Shown: positions 16,730 through 27,128 of the stretch, piece by piece
How positions within the stretch are numbered: the first letter of the stretch is position 1
Layout of the letters: the number at the start of each line of letters is the position of its first letter
NCBI GenBank assembly: GCA_050298535.1
Contig: JBNKUI010000096.1
Span: 62,001 to 126,000, forward strand
DNA length: 64,000 nt
Origin: JABDMH01 sp050298535
GTDB taxonomy: Bacteria; Bacteroidota; Bacteroidia; Chitinophagales; Saprospiraceae
Direction: 5' to 3'
Notes under the pieces: generated by a model
Database searches by the model: none
What the model saw: the letters and a program-made list of their open reading frames with translations, nothing else
What the model was told of the DNA's origin: nothing
Made by a program: the position numbers and the translations under genes

Positions 16730-17815
16730 ATGCAAGGTCAAAAAAATAGCTTTTCCATGGGCTTCTTCATGATCCTTCTACTGTTTATCACAGGAATATT
16801 CCTCGGGATGGTAGGCAGTTATTTGATGGCTGTTTTTTGGGCTATCATTTTGGCTGTGTTATTTCAAAACTTACAGAGCTGGTTTGTAGCAAAATTTCCG
16901 AATCGGTCAAACACTACGGCAGCATTTACGCTATTGACGATCATTTTGATTGTAATCATTCCTGTTTCTCTGATTGGAATTGCGGTGGTGGCCGAGGGAT
17001 CAGAATTTTATAATCGTCTAGAATCAGGTGATATCAACGTCCAGAAGATGCTTGAAGGTTACAAGGCACATATTCCAACTGTAGAAAACACACTTGAAAG
17101 ATTTAATGTCAATGTCGATGAATTTCGCACTTCCTTTAATGAAGCGATCACCAATGCCACAAAAACCATTGCTGGTAAGTTGGTGGGATTCACTCAAAAT
17201 ACCTTCACCTTCGTGGTCCAGTTCTCGCTAATGCTATATATTCTGTTCTTCTTCTTAAGAGACGGAAAATCAATTTTAGATCAGCTCGTCTGGGCGTTAC
17301 CGATTGGAGACACACTAGAATGGAGACTGATCAAGCGTTTTGAAAGCGTCACACGTGCAACCGTGAAAGGGAATTTAGTGATTGCCTCTATCCAGGGAAC
17401 CATTGGTGGTTTATTATTCTGGGCCGTTGGCATTCCTGGGGCTGTATTATGGGGAGTGCTAATGACATTCTTTTCCCTGTTGCCATTGGGTAGTGGTATC
17501 ATTTGGTTGCCGGCTGCCATTATTTTCTTTACACAAGGTGAGCTTGGCAAAGCACTTACAATTGTCCTGGTGGGATCTCTCCTGATTGGACTTATTGATA
17601 ACCTGCTTAGACCGAAGCTTGTGGGGAACGATACTAAGATGCCTGATTATCTTGTACTGTTATCTACACTGGGGGGACTTACATGGTTTGGAGTTTCCGG
17701 ATTTATTCTCGGCCCCATGGTTGCGGCATTCTTTGTCACTTGTTGGCAAATCCTCGGGGAAAGACAGGGAGAAAATCAGGATAACAACACGGATCCACAA
17801 CCAGAGTCTCCATAA
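16730..17815 (+). CDS. AI-2E family (PerM/UPF0118) membrane transporter
   Basis: A 361-residue inner-membrane protein. Two hydrophobic helices at the start (FMILLLFITGIFLGMVGSYL and following), a soluble helical segment (residues about 95-150), then five or so helices toward the end fit the AI-2E exporter/PerM family. The conserved stretches PLGSGIIWLPAAI and GLIDNLLRPKLVG, and GGLTWFGVSGFILGP near the end, are diagnostic. The family exports varied small molecules or ions; the AI-2 name should not be taken literally. A convergent LysE-type gene follows. Confidence 0.9.
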   Translation: MQGQKNSFSMGFFMILLLFITGIFLGMVGSYLMAVFWAIILAVLFQNLQSWFVAKFPNRSNTTAAFTLLTIILIVIIPVSLIGIAVVAEGSEFYNRLESGDINVQKMLEGYKAHIPTVENTLERFNVNVDEFRTSFNEAITNATKTIAGKLVGFTQNTFTFVVQFSLMLYILFFFLRDGKSILDQLVWALPIGDTLEWRLIKRFESVTRATVKGNLVIASIQGTIGGLLFWAVGIPGAVLWGVLMTFFSLLPLGSGIIWLPAAIIFFTQGELGKALTIVLVGSLLIGLIDNLLRPKLVGNDTKMPDYLVLLSTLGGLTWFGVSGFILGPMVAAFFVTCWQILGERQGENQDNNTDPQPESP

Positions 17816-18045
17816 ATCAAACATTAGTTTGTGGTTAGCCCATCCGGTATACGTCTACTTTACGAGACACCTTAGTGCAAGTAACCAGGATATGACAGAA
17901 ACAGGAAGACCTGAACTTCTCGTTCCAAAGAAAACTAGAGATCTTTCTGTCCTTATGAGCCTACAAATACCTGAGCATAGATGCAATGTGCTCAATGTTT
18001 GCATATAATCTTTCCGTGAAATTAGAGTCAACACACTCAAATATG

Positions 18046-18071
18046 GGGATCATCCATACGTGGATGGTCCC
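18046..18071. terminator. Hairpin terminator between convergent genes
   Basis: GGGATCATCCA-tacg-TGGATGGTCCC, an 11-bp stem with one G-T pair and a 4-nt loop, followed on the plus strand by CTTCTTATT. It lies 3 bp before the end of the LysE-type gene and well beyond the permease stop. It probably ends transcription of the permease gene and may act in both directions. Confidence 0.55.
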
Positions 18072-18074
18072 TTC

Positions 18075-18704
18075 TTATTGATAAAAGGCCCTGAAGCATT
18101 GCACTACCGACAAGACCAGAAATACGGTGCCTACAAACTTGTTAGTGTATTGGGTTACCGTCTCCATCCGTGAGACCACATAGCTACCTAATTTTACATA
18201 ACCCAAAAAGACCAGACACGCACCTAATGCTGAGCCGATGGAGACCAGCACAATGTGCCCTATGTGGAGAAAGTCATATCCCTGCCCTCTCATCCAAATA
18301 CCAATAAATAACCAGGTTGGGATGATGAGCATATTCATGGCAGCCACGCCCACGCCTAAAGCAAGATCTCGTGAAGAAGATTTATTGACAGGCTTGATAG
18401 GCTTTGCTTTCCGTAGGAGATAGTAGAGGCCTAAGAACAGAAAAATAGCAGCTGCCGTCCAGGTGATAAATTTGCCAATACTCTTATTCTGCGTCAGTTG
18501 ATCTATAAAGTAGATGGCCAGGAAAGTATACAAGAACTCGATGATTCCAGCACCCAATGTGACCATCAATCCAGAACGGTATCCCTTGCGAATAGTGCGC
18601 TCAGCAACCGCCAGATTGATCATACCTGGTGCCAATGCTCCTATGGCACTGAACAACATTCCAATGATAAGATACTCCCAGATCGACATAACTTCGCAAT
18701 TCAC
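18075..18704 (-). CDS. LysE family exporter
   Basis: A 209-residue inner-membrane protein with about six hydrophobic helices. The N-terminal GALAPGMINLAVAERTIRKG corresponds to the LysE/RhtB signature (xxPGPxxxxxxxxxxxxG), and a proline-containing helix follows. Members export amino acids or related metabolites. An internal ATG at 18689 gives a slightly shorter protein (MSIWEYLII) and may be the real start. Not in an obvious operon. Substrate unknown. Confidence 0.83.
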   Translation of the reverse strand: MNCEVMSIWEYLIIGMLFSAIGALAPGMINLAVAERTIRKGYRSGLMVTLGAGIIEFLYTFLAIYFIDQLTQNKSIGKFITWTAAAIFLFLGLYYLLRKAKPIKPVNKSSSRDLALGVGVAAMNMLIIPTWLFIGIWMRGQGYDFLHIGHIVLVSIGSALGACLVFLGYVKLGSYVVSRMETVTQYTNKFVGTVFLVLSVVQCFRAFYQ

Positions 18705-18797
18705 AAGATAGCAATACCAGATAGGAATGCTAAGAAGTTAGTCGATTTACCGAATAATTAGATTGCTATTTTATCTATAATGATGTCTAAATCTGCC

Positions 18798-19634
18798 TTA
18801 GAGCTCTCGTACCCAGATATTTCTAAACCGAACCAGATTGCCATGATCCTGCAGTAGAATGGGCATTTTTTCTGGATGTGCCACATAGTAAGGCTCACCA
18901 ATATAGATGCAAGGACCACTCAGTTCTGCATTATTCAGAATCAAAACACCATTATGAAATGCTGTGATGCTGGCTACTTCTTCGAGTGATCCATCTTCTT
19001 TGAAACGTGGTGCATTAAAAATGATATCATACGACTGCCATTCGCCGGGAGGTCTTGAGGCATTTACAAGAGGTATATGTTGCTTATACATTGATCCTGC
19101 CTGACCGTTGCTGTAGGTAGCATTTTCGTAAGAATTGAGCACCTGAATTTCGTAAAGACCCATTAGAAATACTCCGCTATTGCTATATCCCTGGCTTTTC
19201 TTTCCCGGATCAACCGGAGCGAGCCATTCAATATGCAATTGTACATCGCCAAAGGACTGCTTTGTCTCGATGGCTCCCTTGCCAGGGGATACGATCATCG
19301 CACCATCCTTCACTTCCCACTCAGCATCCGTAAAACTCGGATTTGATGTCTTCCAGGCCAGAATTGACTCTACCTGATCCATGCTTGCACCATAATCATA
19401 CTTAGGTTTGTGCCATGCGTCAAGATTTGTACCGTCAAACAGTATGATTGCATCAGAAGGAGGAGTAAACAAAAAACCCGGAGTCACCTTAGGAGGTATA
19501 GGATCCCACTGCTCGGTCTTCAACCAGGGCTTTGTCTTATTCAATTCATCCCAATCCAATTGCATTACTTCTTCTTGTCCAAGCAGGGATATCGTCAATC
19601 CTGTACAGATCAAAAGGGCCAAAATTTGCTTCAT
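18798..19634 (-). CDS. DUF1080 (3-keto-disaccharide hydrolase-like) secreted protein
   Basis: A 278-residue exported protein (signal ending SLLGQ). The DUF1080 hallmarks are present: IILFDGTNLDAWHK, WEVKDGAMIV, FGDVQLHIEW, and NSGVFLMGLYEIQVL. The fold is a concanavalin-like jelly roll; characterised relatives hydrolyse 3-keto-glycosides. This protein is therefore a candidate for glycan or glycoside breakdown in the periplasm. It lies downstream of, and on the same strand as, the large hybrid sensor at 19699, which may control it; that link is an inference from position. Confidence 0.87.
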   Translation of the reverse strand: MKQILALLICTGLTISLLGQEEVMQLDWDELNKTKPWLKTEQWDPIPPKVTPGFLFTPPSDAIILFDGTNLDAWHKPKYDYGASMDQVESILAWKTSNPSFTDAEWEVKDGAMIVSPGKGAIETKQSFGDVQLHIEWLAPVDPGKKSQGYSNSGVFLMGLYEIQVLNSYENATYSNGQAGSMYKQHIPLVNASRPPGEWQSYDIIFNAPRFKEDGSLEEVASITAFHNGVLILNNAELSGPCIYIGEPYYVAHPEKMPILLQDHGNLVRFRNIWVREL

Positions 19635-19698
19635 CTTTATCTATTTACACTACTGTTGAAAGACAATAGTAATCAAAATGTACCTGAAGGACAAAATA

Positions 19699-22600
19699 TC
19701 ATGAAGACTTAATAGGGGATGGAGTTTGATTGGATTCTGCTGCATACTCGGAAGGACTACAACCAAAGAGTTTCTTGAAACATTTTCGAAAATATTGCAG
19801 ATCTGAAAAGCCTACCTGATAGGTAATCTCGGCAATGGTTGACTTATTCTGAAGAATCATTTGGGCTGCTCTCTTCAGCCGCATCGTACGAATAAACTCA
19901 ACGACTGTCTGACCGGTAAGAGCCTTGATTTTCCGATATAGGTGCATACGGCTCATAGCAACATCCCGGCTTAGATCCTGCACTCTATAGTCAGGATCGG
20001 ACATGTTTTCTTCAATACTTTTGAGCACATTGTTGAGAAATTCTTCATCTACTGATGTGATTGTAACCTCACTGGGTTCAATAGAAAGTGGTCTGGCAGC
20101 ACTGAAACGAGCCCTGAGAGCATGTCTGGTGGCAATGAGATTCTCAGCTCTGGCAAGGAGCATTTTAGGGTCAAATGGTTTGGTCACATAGTCATCAGCA
20201 CCCTCCTGCAGCCCTGCCAATTCATCGGCATTAGTTGCTTTGGATGTCAGTAGTAATATGGGAATATGGGCAGTACGTTCGTCTTGTTTGATCTGTTGAC
20301 AGAGCTCTATTCCATTTCTATGAGGCATGGCAACATCAGATACGACCAGATCTGGCATATCTGACAGACATTTCTCCCATCCTTCTCTACCATCTACTGC
20401 CGTCCCGGTACGATATTTTCCCGAAAATTGGTCTTCGATAAAATGTTGCATATCGACGTTGTCTTCGACAATTAGAATAAGAGGTGCATCAACTTTCGAA
20501 TGTGTCTCGGCATGTTCCCATTGCTCAGAGGTGACAGGGAGCATGTCTAACGGTTGAGGAATGGATGAAGCACTTGCTTCTGAGCCATTTAGGATTATTT
20601 GATCATCTGTTAAATGATCATTACCTAATGGCAGAAGCACACGAAATATTGTCCCCTTCCCTTCTCGGCTCTCCACCACTATAGATCCGTGATGTAACTC
20701 AACTAATTCTTTGCTTAGAGCAAGCCCTAAGCCAGTACCGCCTGCCGTATGATGATCAGAGTGATCCACCTGATAGAATCGGTCGAAGACATGGGGTAAA
20801 GATTCAGATGGAATCCCAATCCCAGTATCCTTCACATAGATCTCTACACAATGAGGTTGACCTTCAGGGAGTCTGGTCCCCAATTCAACAGTTCCGTCTT
20901 CTGCAAATTTAAGAGCATTTGACAGGAGATTATTGATGACCTTTTCTAGCTTTTCCGCATCAAAATAAACGGTGAGATCATCATGATTCGGCTTGAACAC
21001 ATAGTCCACATTGCGAGAATATGCATAATCTTTAAAGGAGATAAAAATGGTCTGTAAGAATAGCTTTAAATCTTCCTTTTGTGCATTTAGAGAAAGGCTG
21101 TTGGCTTCAATTTTTGACAAATCCAGTAGCTCATTTACCAGCGAAAGCAACCGTTCGCCACTGCGAATCATCATGCGAAGCTGACTTTTGGTGTTCCCCA
21201 CAAAAGATCCTGAGTACATGTTGCGAAGGGGCCCAAGGATTAAGGTCAGCGGGGTCCTGAACTCATGCGAAATGTTCGCAAAGAAATTGGACTTCATCTG
21301 GTTTATCTCCTGCATCTTCTGGAGTTCCAAACGTTCGAGACGCAGCTTGCTTTTTAATCGCTCCCTTCTGATTATATTTTGCCTACCCCATAATACTAAT
21401 GCCAAAATCAGGAGAGCATAGGTGCCATATGCCCACCAGGTTTTCCACCAGGGAGGATGTACGATAATTCGTACCGGATCACGATCAAAAGAAAAGACTC
21501 CGTCATTATTAGTTCCTCGGACGTGAAAGAGAAACTCTCCTGGTGGCAGCTTCTCATAAGTTGCAATTCGCTGACTACTGAGGTCAGTCCAGTCGTGATC
21601 GTAACCCTCTAAAAAAAAGGAGTATCTGTTTTTTGTCGATTGAGAATAGTTGAGGACCGCAAATTCAAAAGTCAGGTGATTCTGATTGAAAGAGACCTCA
21701 ATATCGCTGACATCGTTGATGTGACTGGTAAGTATACCTGATTTTTCAGGAATCACCCGGTCATTAAATAGCCTGAAGTCTGTCAATACAATTTCCGGAA
21801 CGTGAGGATTTTCCTTTACGTTCTCCGGATAAAAGGCGTTAAACCCATTAATTCCTCCGAAGAAAAATTCACCACTCCTGGTTTTGTAATAGGCACCACG
21901 TATAAACTCCATAGCCTGCAATCCATCCTCAGTAGTGTAGTTTTTAAAGCTGCCGTCCTGGGGATTTAGCGTAGAAAGACCTTGATTAGTACTAATCCAA
22001 AGGATACCTGCTGAATCTTCCAAAATTCCATTTATGACGTTATCCGGCAAACCATTTTTCCGGGTAAATCTTTCAAATGTTCCACTTTGTCTATCGTATC
22101 GATTCAATCCCATCCAGGTTCCTATCCAAATATCACCTCCTTTACTTTCAGTGATCACATTAATCATATCGCTACTAAGTGATGTAGTATCTCCAGGATC
22201 ATTGACAAAGTGAGTAAATCGAAAGGTGCCATCTGACTGCCTTTCCATCATATCCAAGCCGCCTACTCCCGATCCTAGCCAGATATTTGAATCCGAATCC
22301 TCATAAATCTTAAAAATCCGGTCAAATCCGATGTGCTGATCATCTGCATATCCGGAAGAGGGAAACACCTCAAAAGCATCCCTACCACGATCATATCGAT
22401 TGAGTCCAGAGGCTCTGGTGCCCAGCCAAATATCACCATATGAATCCTCAATCATACTCCAGACACGGTCCCCACTGATAGAATTGACATTATTGGGGTC
22501 ATGTTGGTATCGTATGAAGCCGTTGATTGATTTGACATAACGGTTCAATCCATTCCAGGTACCTACCCAAATATATCCATCACTATCCTCAAAGAGAGAA

Positions 22601-23853
22601 ATGATTGCGTCATTACTAATACTGCTAGTATTGTTTGGATCATGGTAAAAATGAACATAATCCGATCCGTCAGGATTGATCACATTGAGTCCTCCCCCAT
22701 CTGTCCCAATCCAAAGGTATCCTTCGCGATCTTCCAGAAAGCAGGTCACTTCCTTGTTGGCAAAGTGGTATCCAGATATCCCCGAACGATGATAATTAAA
22801 TCTGTGTTCGTATTGATCCCATTTACTTATGCCCCGGTTTCTGGCGCCAAGCCACATCGCCCCCAGTTTATCCCGGAAAATGGCCCAGATCGAGTTGCTA
22901 CCCAGGCTTTTGGGGTCTTTTGGATCCGGCAAATAATGCTCTTGTCGGTTATTCTCGCGATCAAGAATGGTGAGACCTCCATTTTCAATACCAATCCACA
23001 GTCTCCTATGGTTATCTTCGCTTATGGCAAATACTTTGTTTCTATTGACATTCCCTGATCCATCACTCAACAAATTCGTATATTCAAAGTGGTAAGTATC
23101 ATCTTCCTTAATCGCTTTTTCCACTCCAATATTGGTACCCAGCCAAATATTACCGTCAATATCTCTGTACATGCATTCTATTGAGTGTGCTCCGGATGCC
23201 TGATTGCCAGTTCGGTAATGTGAGAAAGTAAAATTCTCATTCACTTCATCGAGTTGTCCATTATTGTATCCCACCAGCAATTGACCCTGACCATCCTCGA
23301 TGATGGAAGACACCTGATTACCTGCAGGAGACCTGGGATCTTGGGGATCATGCTTGAACACAGTAAAGGTCCGTCCATCCTCATTCATCAGATTTAAACC
23401 ACCATGCTCAGTACCAATCCAAAGTCGATGGTACTTGTCTTCATAGATTATGTTTACCCAGTCATCACTTATACTGCTTTCTTTGTCAGGATCTGATTTC
23501 CAATGTACAAATCCATCCTTATCCCGATCATACATGTTAAGGCCTCCATCCATGGCCCCCACCCATAATCTCCCCTCCGAATCCAGAAAAATCGATCGAA
23601 TATAGTTGCTACTGATCGTCGTGGAATCTGCCGGATCAAATTCGTAAATGCTAAAATCGATGCCATCATATCGATTGAGTCCATTTCTTGTTCCAAACCA
23701 CATATATCCCAGTGCATCTTGAGCGATGCAGGTTACTGTGTTTTGTGACAGCCCCTCCGGAATGTGACTAAATTTGATATCAGTAGGTGGAATCGAATGT
23801 TCCTGGGCATATAAGGAAAGAAAGAGCATACTCACCATCAGAGTCCACCACAT
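19699..23853 (-). CDS. Hybrid two-component system regulator (propeller sensor, kinase, receiver, AraC output)
   Basis: About 1,384 residues, the one-piece hybrid regulator typical of Bacteroidota glycan utilisation. A signal peptide (MWWTLMVSMLFLSLYAQ) is followed by two seven-bladed 'Reg_prop' propellers with many WxGTxxGLNRYD repeats, a Y_Y_Y domain (VRGTNNDGVFS), one membrane helix, HisKA with SHEFRTPL, HATPase (NLLSNALKF, DTGIGIP), a receiver with phospho-Asp in VVSDVAMPHRNG, and a C-terminal AraC HTH (FSDLQYFRKCFKKLFG). It senses a periplasmic ligand, probably an oligosaccharide, and activates transcription. A start at 23946 would add 31 residues with another hydrophobic stretch; I prefer the shorter signal peptide. 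Confidence 0.93.
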   Translation of the reverse strand: MWWTLMVSMLFLSLYAQEHSIPPTDIKFSHIPEGLSQNTVTCIAQDALGYMWFGTRNGLNRYDGIDFSIYEFDPADSTTISSNYIRSIFLDSEGRLWVGAMDGGLNMYDRDKDGFVHWKSDPDKESSISDDWVNIIYEDKYHRLWIGTEHGGLNLMNEDGRTFTVFKHDPQDPRSPAGNQVSSIIEDGQGQLLVGYNNGQLDEVNENFTFSHYRTGNQASGAHSIECMYRDIDGNIWLGTNIGVEKAIKEDDTYHFEYTNLLSDGSGNVNRNKVFAISEDNHRRLWIGIENGGLTILDRENNRQEHYLPDPKDPKSLGSNSIWAIFRDKLGAMWLGARNRGISKWDQYEHRFNYHRSGISGYHFANKEVTCFLEDREGYLWIGTDGGGLNVINPDGSDYVHFYHDPNNTSSISNDAIISLFEDSDGYIWVGTWNGLNRYVKSINGFIRYQHDPNNVNSISGDRVWSMIEDSYGDIWLGTRASGLNRYDRGRDAFEVFPSSGYADDQHIGFDRIFKIYEDSDSNIWLGSGVGGLDMMERQSDGTFRFTHFVNDPGDTTSLSSDMINVITESKGGDIWIGTWMGLNRYDRQSGTFERFTRKNGLPDNVINGILEDSAGILWISTNQGLSTLNPQDGSFKNYTTEDGLQAMEFIRGAYYKTRSGEFFFGGINGFNAFYPENVKENPHVPEIVLTDFRLFNDRVIPEKSGILTSHINDVSDIEVSFNQNHLTFEFAVLNYSQSTKNRYSFFLEGYDHDWTDLSSQRIATYEKLPPGEFLFHVRGTNNDGVFSFDRDPVRIIVHPPWWKTWWAYGTYALLILALVLWGRQNIIRRERLKSKLRLERLELQKMQEINQMKSNFFANISHEFRTPLTLILGPLRNMYSGSFVGNTKSQLRMMIRSGERLLSLVNELLDLSKIEANSLSLNAQKEDLKLFLQTIFISFKDYAYSRNVDYVFKPNHDDLTVYFDAEKLEKVINNLLSNALKFAEDGTVELGTRLPEGQPHCVEIYVKDTGIGIPSESLPHVFDRFYQVDHSDHHTAGGTGLGLALSKELVELHHGSIVVESREGKGTIFRVLLPLGNDHLTDDQIILNGSEASASSIPQPLDMLPVTSEQWEHAETHSKVDAPLILIVEDNVDMQHFIEDQFSGKYRTGTAVDGREGWEKCLSDMPDLVVSDVAMPHRNGIELCQQIKQDERTAHIPILLLTSKATNADELAGLQEGADDYVTKPFDPKMLLARAENLIATRHALRARFSAARPLSIEPSEVTITSVDEEFLNNVLKSIEENMSDPDYRVQDLSRDVAMSRMHLYRKIKALTGQTVVEFIRTMRLKRAAQMILQNKSTIAEITYQVGFSDLQYFRKCFKKLFGCSPSEYAAESNQTPSPIKSS

Positions 23854-24557
23854 TCTAAAACTCTCCAATGCGAACTCGGCTTTACGTATACTACATATCA
23901 TAGTGAATGGCACCATAAACAAAAGCAGTGCTAATAAACAGCTCAACTATTATTAAAAGAGTATATCTCAGACAGTTCCGAAAGAAAGATATGTAAAATA
24001 GTGGATAGGATCAAAGAGGAACAAAGACCTACAAGGTTTCTGCATTCCAAAAATAGAAGATCCAACTGCTCACCAGAAGGTGCTCAGATGGATCTCCAAT
24101 GATTGCCCAATTGCCGCTAAGTGTAGGTGCAACTCAAATAACATAGATGATAAATACTTTCATGAACTGTAAAGGGAACGTCAAAAAAGCTAGAGTATCA
24201 CCTACGAAAACGACAACCAAGCATAAGGCAAACTGCTTCCATCCGTTTGATAGCTCTTAAAATGATTCTGGTGTGAAAAGGCAATATCTAAACAAGTAGC
24301 ATCAAACTTGCCGGAGGCGAGTTGATTAACTCCTACCATTGTAGAAATCTTTCAATTGATACCAAATGTCGCTCCTATTGTCACACTAAAGGGATGATAT
24401 TTGTAACAAAACACCATGTGATTATGAACATTAGGTGTTTTTTACGGAATTTATAATCAATACTTGCCCCCCAGATAGATGATCTAGGAACCTGAACTCA
24501 TGTTGAGGTTGACAAACTGCTTTTTGTATTTTGCACGTTGGCGAAAAGAACCAACTC
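23854..24557. other. Long intergenic region with a weak stem-loop and a possible regulator remnant
   Basis: About 700 bp between divergent genes. Apart from the AraC-like remnant at 24202-24339, I see only an inverted repeat AAAACACC...GGTGTTTT (24408-24415 and 24434-24441, 18-nt loop) and no intact gene. Promoters for the hybrid sensor and the M14 gene should lie here but none fits the TTG/TAnnTTTG pattern well. Confidence 0.4.
24202..24339 (-). pseudogene. Possible remnant of an AraC-type regulator
   Basis: A 45-codon minus-strand frame that translates with LDIAFSHQNHFKSYQ and SSLPYAW. This resembles the second helix-turn-helix of AraC proteins (xDIAFxxGFSxQSHFxRxFK...xPxxY) with small deletions. 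A stop lies directly upstream, so at best it is a degraded C-terminal fragment. Too short to be sure. Confidence 0.25.
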
Positions 24558-27128
24558 ATGCATCTACGTTACTCAGCTTTCTCCACCCTAATTCTTCTCT
24601 TGATATTCATGAATCTGGCTATTAGTCAGGTTCCGCATCCAAAGGACATCTTTGGATTCACACCGGGTGATGACTACCAGTTGGCCGATTATTCGCAAAT
24701 GCTAGAGTACTATAGGGCCCTGGATGAATCCACAGATCGCGTCAAAATGATCGAAATCGGCCGGTCTGTACTGGATCAGCCACTAGTCCTTCTGTTTATT
24801 AGTTCTGCCGAAAATCTTGAAAAGCTCAACGAGTACAAAGCAATCAACAAGCAACTGGCACTGGGAGAGGTAGACAGAAATGTTGCCAAAGAACTTGCCA
24901 AAGAAGGAAAGTCCATTGTGTGGGTGGATGGCGGTCTTCATGCCACCGAAGTTGCTTGCGCTCAAATGATGACACTACTAGCTCACAATGTTGCAACGGA
25001 GGACTCTGATGAGATGGAGGGAATTCGAGATAATGTCATTCTACTTCACATGCCGGTAATGAATCCAGATGGACTGGATATCATTGCAAACTGGTATCGG
25101 AAGAATAGAAATACTCCTTTTGAGACTACCAGACCCCCATGGCTTTACCATCATTATGTCGGCCATGACAATAACCGGGATTGGTTTATGTGTAACATGC
25201 CGGAATCAAAGGCCGTCAATCAGGTCTTGTATAATGAATGGTATCCCCAGATCGTATACAATCATCATCAGACCGGTCCCAGCTGGACCCGTATTTTTAT
25301 TCCTCCATTTGCGGATCCGGTCAATCCCAATATCCATCCAGGAGTGACCACAGGTGTCAATATGATCGGCACTTCCATGGCCAATCGATTTGCCATGGAG
25401 AAGATGCCGGGCGCCGTCAGCACCGTCATATACAGTATGTGGTGGAACGGTGGCATGCGAACGGTCCCATACTTTCACAACATGATCGGTATTTTGACGG
25501 AGACCAGCCATGCGTCTGCGACGCCACGATTTTATGACCCAGACTCCATTCCAGACAGAATTGCTGCTCGAAGAGGAAGTGGACATCCTACAGACGGTAG
25601 CAACGTCTTCTACCCCTACCCTTGGAAAGGAGGGGAATCAACTTTTGACCAACCGGTGGCATATATGCTTACGGCTACCATGGCCGTACTGCGTTCGGCA
25701 TCGGACCTTAAAGAACAATGGTTGTTAAACATGCATCAGATGGCTACCGATGCAATAGAAGCAGGGTTGTCGGATTCAATAAAGGCTTATATCCTTCCCC
25801 GAGATCAGATTCAATATGATGAAGCCATCAATCTGGTAAATATTCTCAGGCTAGGTGGTGTACAGGTCCATTGTGCAATAGCTCCTTTTCAAATAAGAGA
25901 TCGATTCTTTCAGGAGGGTTCTTTTGTGATACCTACTGCGCAGCCCTTCAGAAACTATATTGTCGATTTGTTGGAAAAACAGAATTATCCTGATCGCAGA
26001 GTTAATGGTAGACCCGATCCTCCCTATGATATTGCAGGATGGACACTTCCAATGCAAATGGATGTGGAAGTATTTAGAGCCATGGAAGATCCATCTGTAT
26101 CTACAGAGGAGGTTTTTGATTTATATCAGTACAAGGGACGAGGATTGCCTTCAAGTCCCTATTATAGACTCAATGCCGGTAGTAATGCCTCAATTCTCGC
26201 TATAAATGAGCTGCTAAGCACAGGAGTAGACATTAGATTGGAAACTACGTCTAATCCAGATTACCTGATCCCATCTTCCACCAGAGTGCAATCTCTTGCT
26301 AGAAACCTTCCCTTAGCATTCAAGGAAATAACGGAGCTACCTGCAAGTAGGGTAATCCGAAAACCACGCATCGGGCTTTACAAATCCTGGTATGCCAGTA
26401 TGGACGAAGGCTGGACCCGATGGCTCCTGGAAGAATATCAATTCGACTTTGACACCTTGCATGATGCACAAATTCGTGCTGGTAGCCTGGATGAATACGA
26501 CGTCATAGTACTACCTCATCAATCTGCTTTCAGAATGTTGCAGGGACATCGCCCTCTAATGATGCCTGAACCCTATACAGGTGGTCTTGGACTGGATGGC
26601 ACTATGTCACTTAAGCGTTTTGTGGAAAAGGGAGGTCGAATTGTGGCGCTGGATGGCGCTACCGAATATATTATCGATCAATTTGGATTGCCTGTCAGAA
26701 ATGCATTGGGTAGTGTATCCAGTAACCAATTTTTCATCCCCGGTTCATTGGTCAAGATTAACGTAGACACAGAAACCTTCATTGGCAACGGAATGCCAAG
26801 CGAAGCGATTGCTTCCTTTGTACGGAGTCGTGCTTTCGAAAGAGTGAAACTCTCAAGAGAGCAAGAAGGGGGAATAACCCAAATCCCTGACCCACCCACA
26901 CCAGAGATGACTATCATTGCCCGATACGCTGAGGACGATATATTACAAAGCGGGTGGGCTCTCGGCGAGGATAGGTATCTCTCGGGAAAACCAGCTGTAG
27001 TGCAGGTACCCTTTGGCGAAGGTGATGTCGTATTATTTGGTTTCAGGCCACAGTTTAGAGGCCAACCGAGAGGTACCTATAAGCTATTCTTCAATAGTTT
27101 GTTAGAAACAGGAATTGAAGATGACTAG
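24558..27128 (+). CDS. M14 family zinc carboxypeptidase, secreted
   Basis: About 856 residues with a signal peptide (MHLRYSAFSTLILLLIFMNL... ending AISQ). The M14 zinc site is visible: HATE at residues 128-131 (GGLHATEVA), NPDG at about 172, VYNHHQTG at about 235 and the catalytic-Glu region ILTETSHAS near 312. The second half (about 430-856) is a non-catalytic region that includes a glutamine amidotransferase-like fold feel (DVIVLPHQSAF, RIVALDGATEYI). It should trim C-terminal residues from peptides in the periplasm or outside. I use the ATG at 24558 because it begins a good signal peptide; a TTG at 24531 is in frame. The next gene overlaps it by 8 bp. Confidence 0.9.
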   Translation: MHLRYSAFSTLILLLIFMNLAISQVPHPKDIFGFTPGDDYQLADYSQMLEYYRALDESTDRVKMIEIGRSVLDQPLVLLFISSAENLEKLNEYKAINKQLALGEVDRNVAKELAKEGKSIVWVDGGLHATEVACAQMMTLLAHNVATEDSDEMEGIRDNVILLHMPVMNPDGLDIIANWYRKNRNTPFETTRPPWLYHHYVGHDNNRDWFMCNMPESKAVNQVLYNEWYPQIVYNHHQTGPSWTRIFIPPFADPVNPNIHPGVTTGVNMIGTSMANRFAMEKMPGAVSTVIYSMWWNGGMRTVPYFHNMIGILTETSHASATPRFYDPDSIPDRIAARRGSGHPTDGSNVFYPYPWKGGESTFDQPVAYMLTATMAVLRSASDLKEQWLLNMHQMATDAIEAGLSDSIKAYILPRDQIQYDEAINLVNILRLGGVQVHCAIAPFQIRDRFFQEGSFVIPTAQPFRNYIVDLLEKQNYPDRRVNGRPDPPYDIAGWTLPMQMDVEVFRAMEDPSVSTEEVFDLYQYKGRGLPSSPYYRLNAGSNASILAINELLSTGVDIRLETTSNPDYLIPSSTRVQSLARNLPLAFKEITELPASRVIRKPRIGLYKSWYASMDEGWTRWLLEEYQFDFDTLHDAQIRAGSLDEYDVIVLPHQSAFRMLQGHRPLMMPEPYTGGLGLDGTMSLKRFVEKGGRIVALDGATEYIIDQFGLPVRNALGSVSSNQFFIPGSLVKINVDTETFIGNGMPSEAIASFVRSRAFERVKLSREQEGGITQIPDPPTPEMTIIARYAEDDILQSGWALGEDRYLSGKPAVVQVPFGEGDVVLFGFRPQFRGQPRGTYKLFFNSLLETGIEDD

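Noticed and set aside
25206..25586. 126-codon antisense frame within the M14 gene
   Set aside because: It lies over conserved zinc-site coding sequence and has no family similarity.
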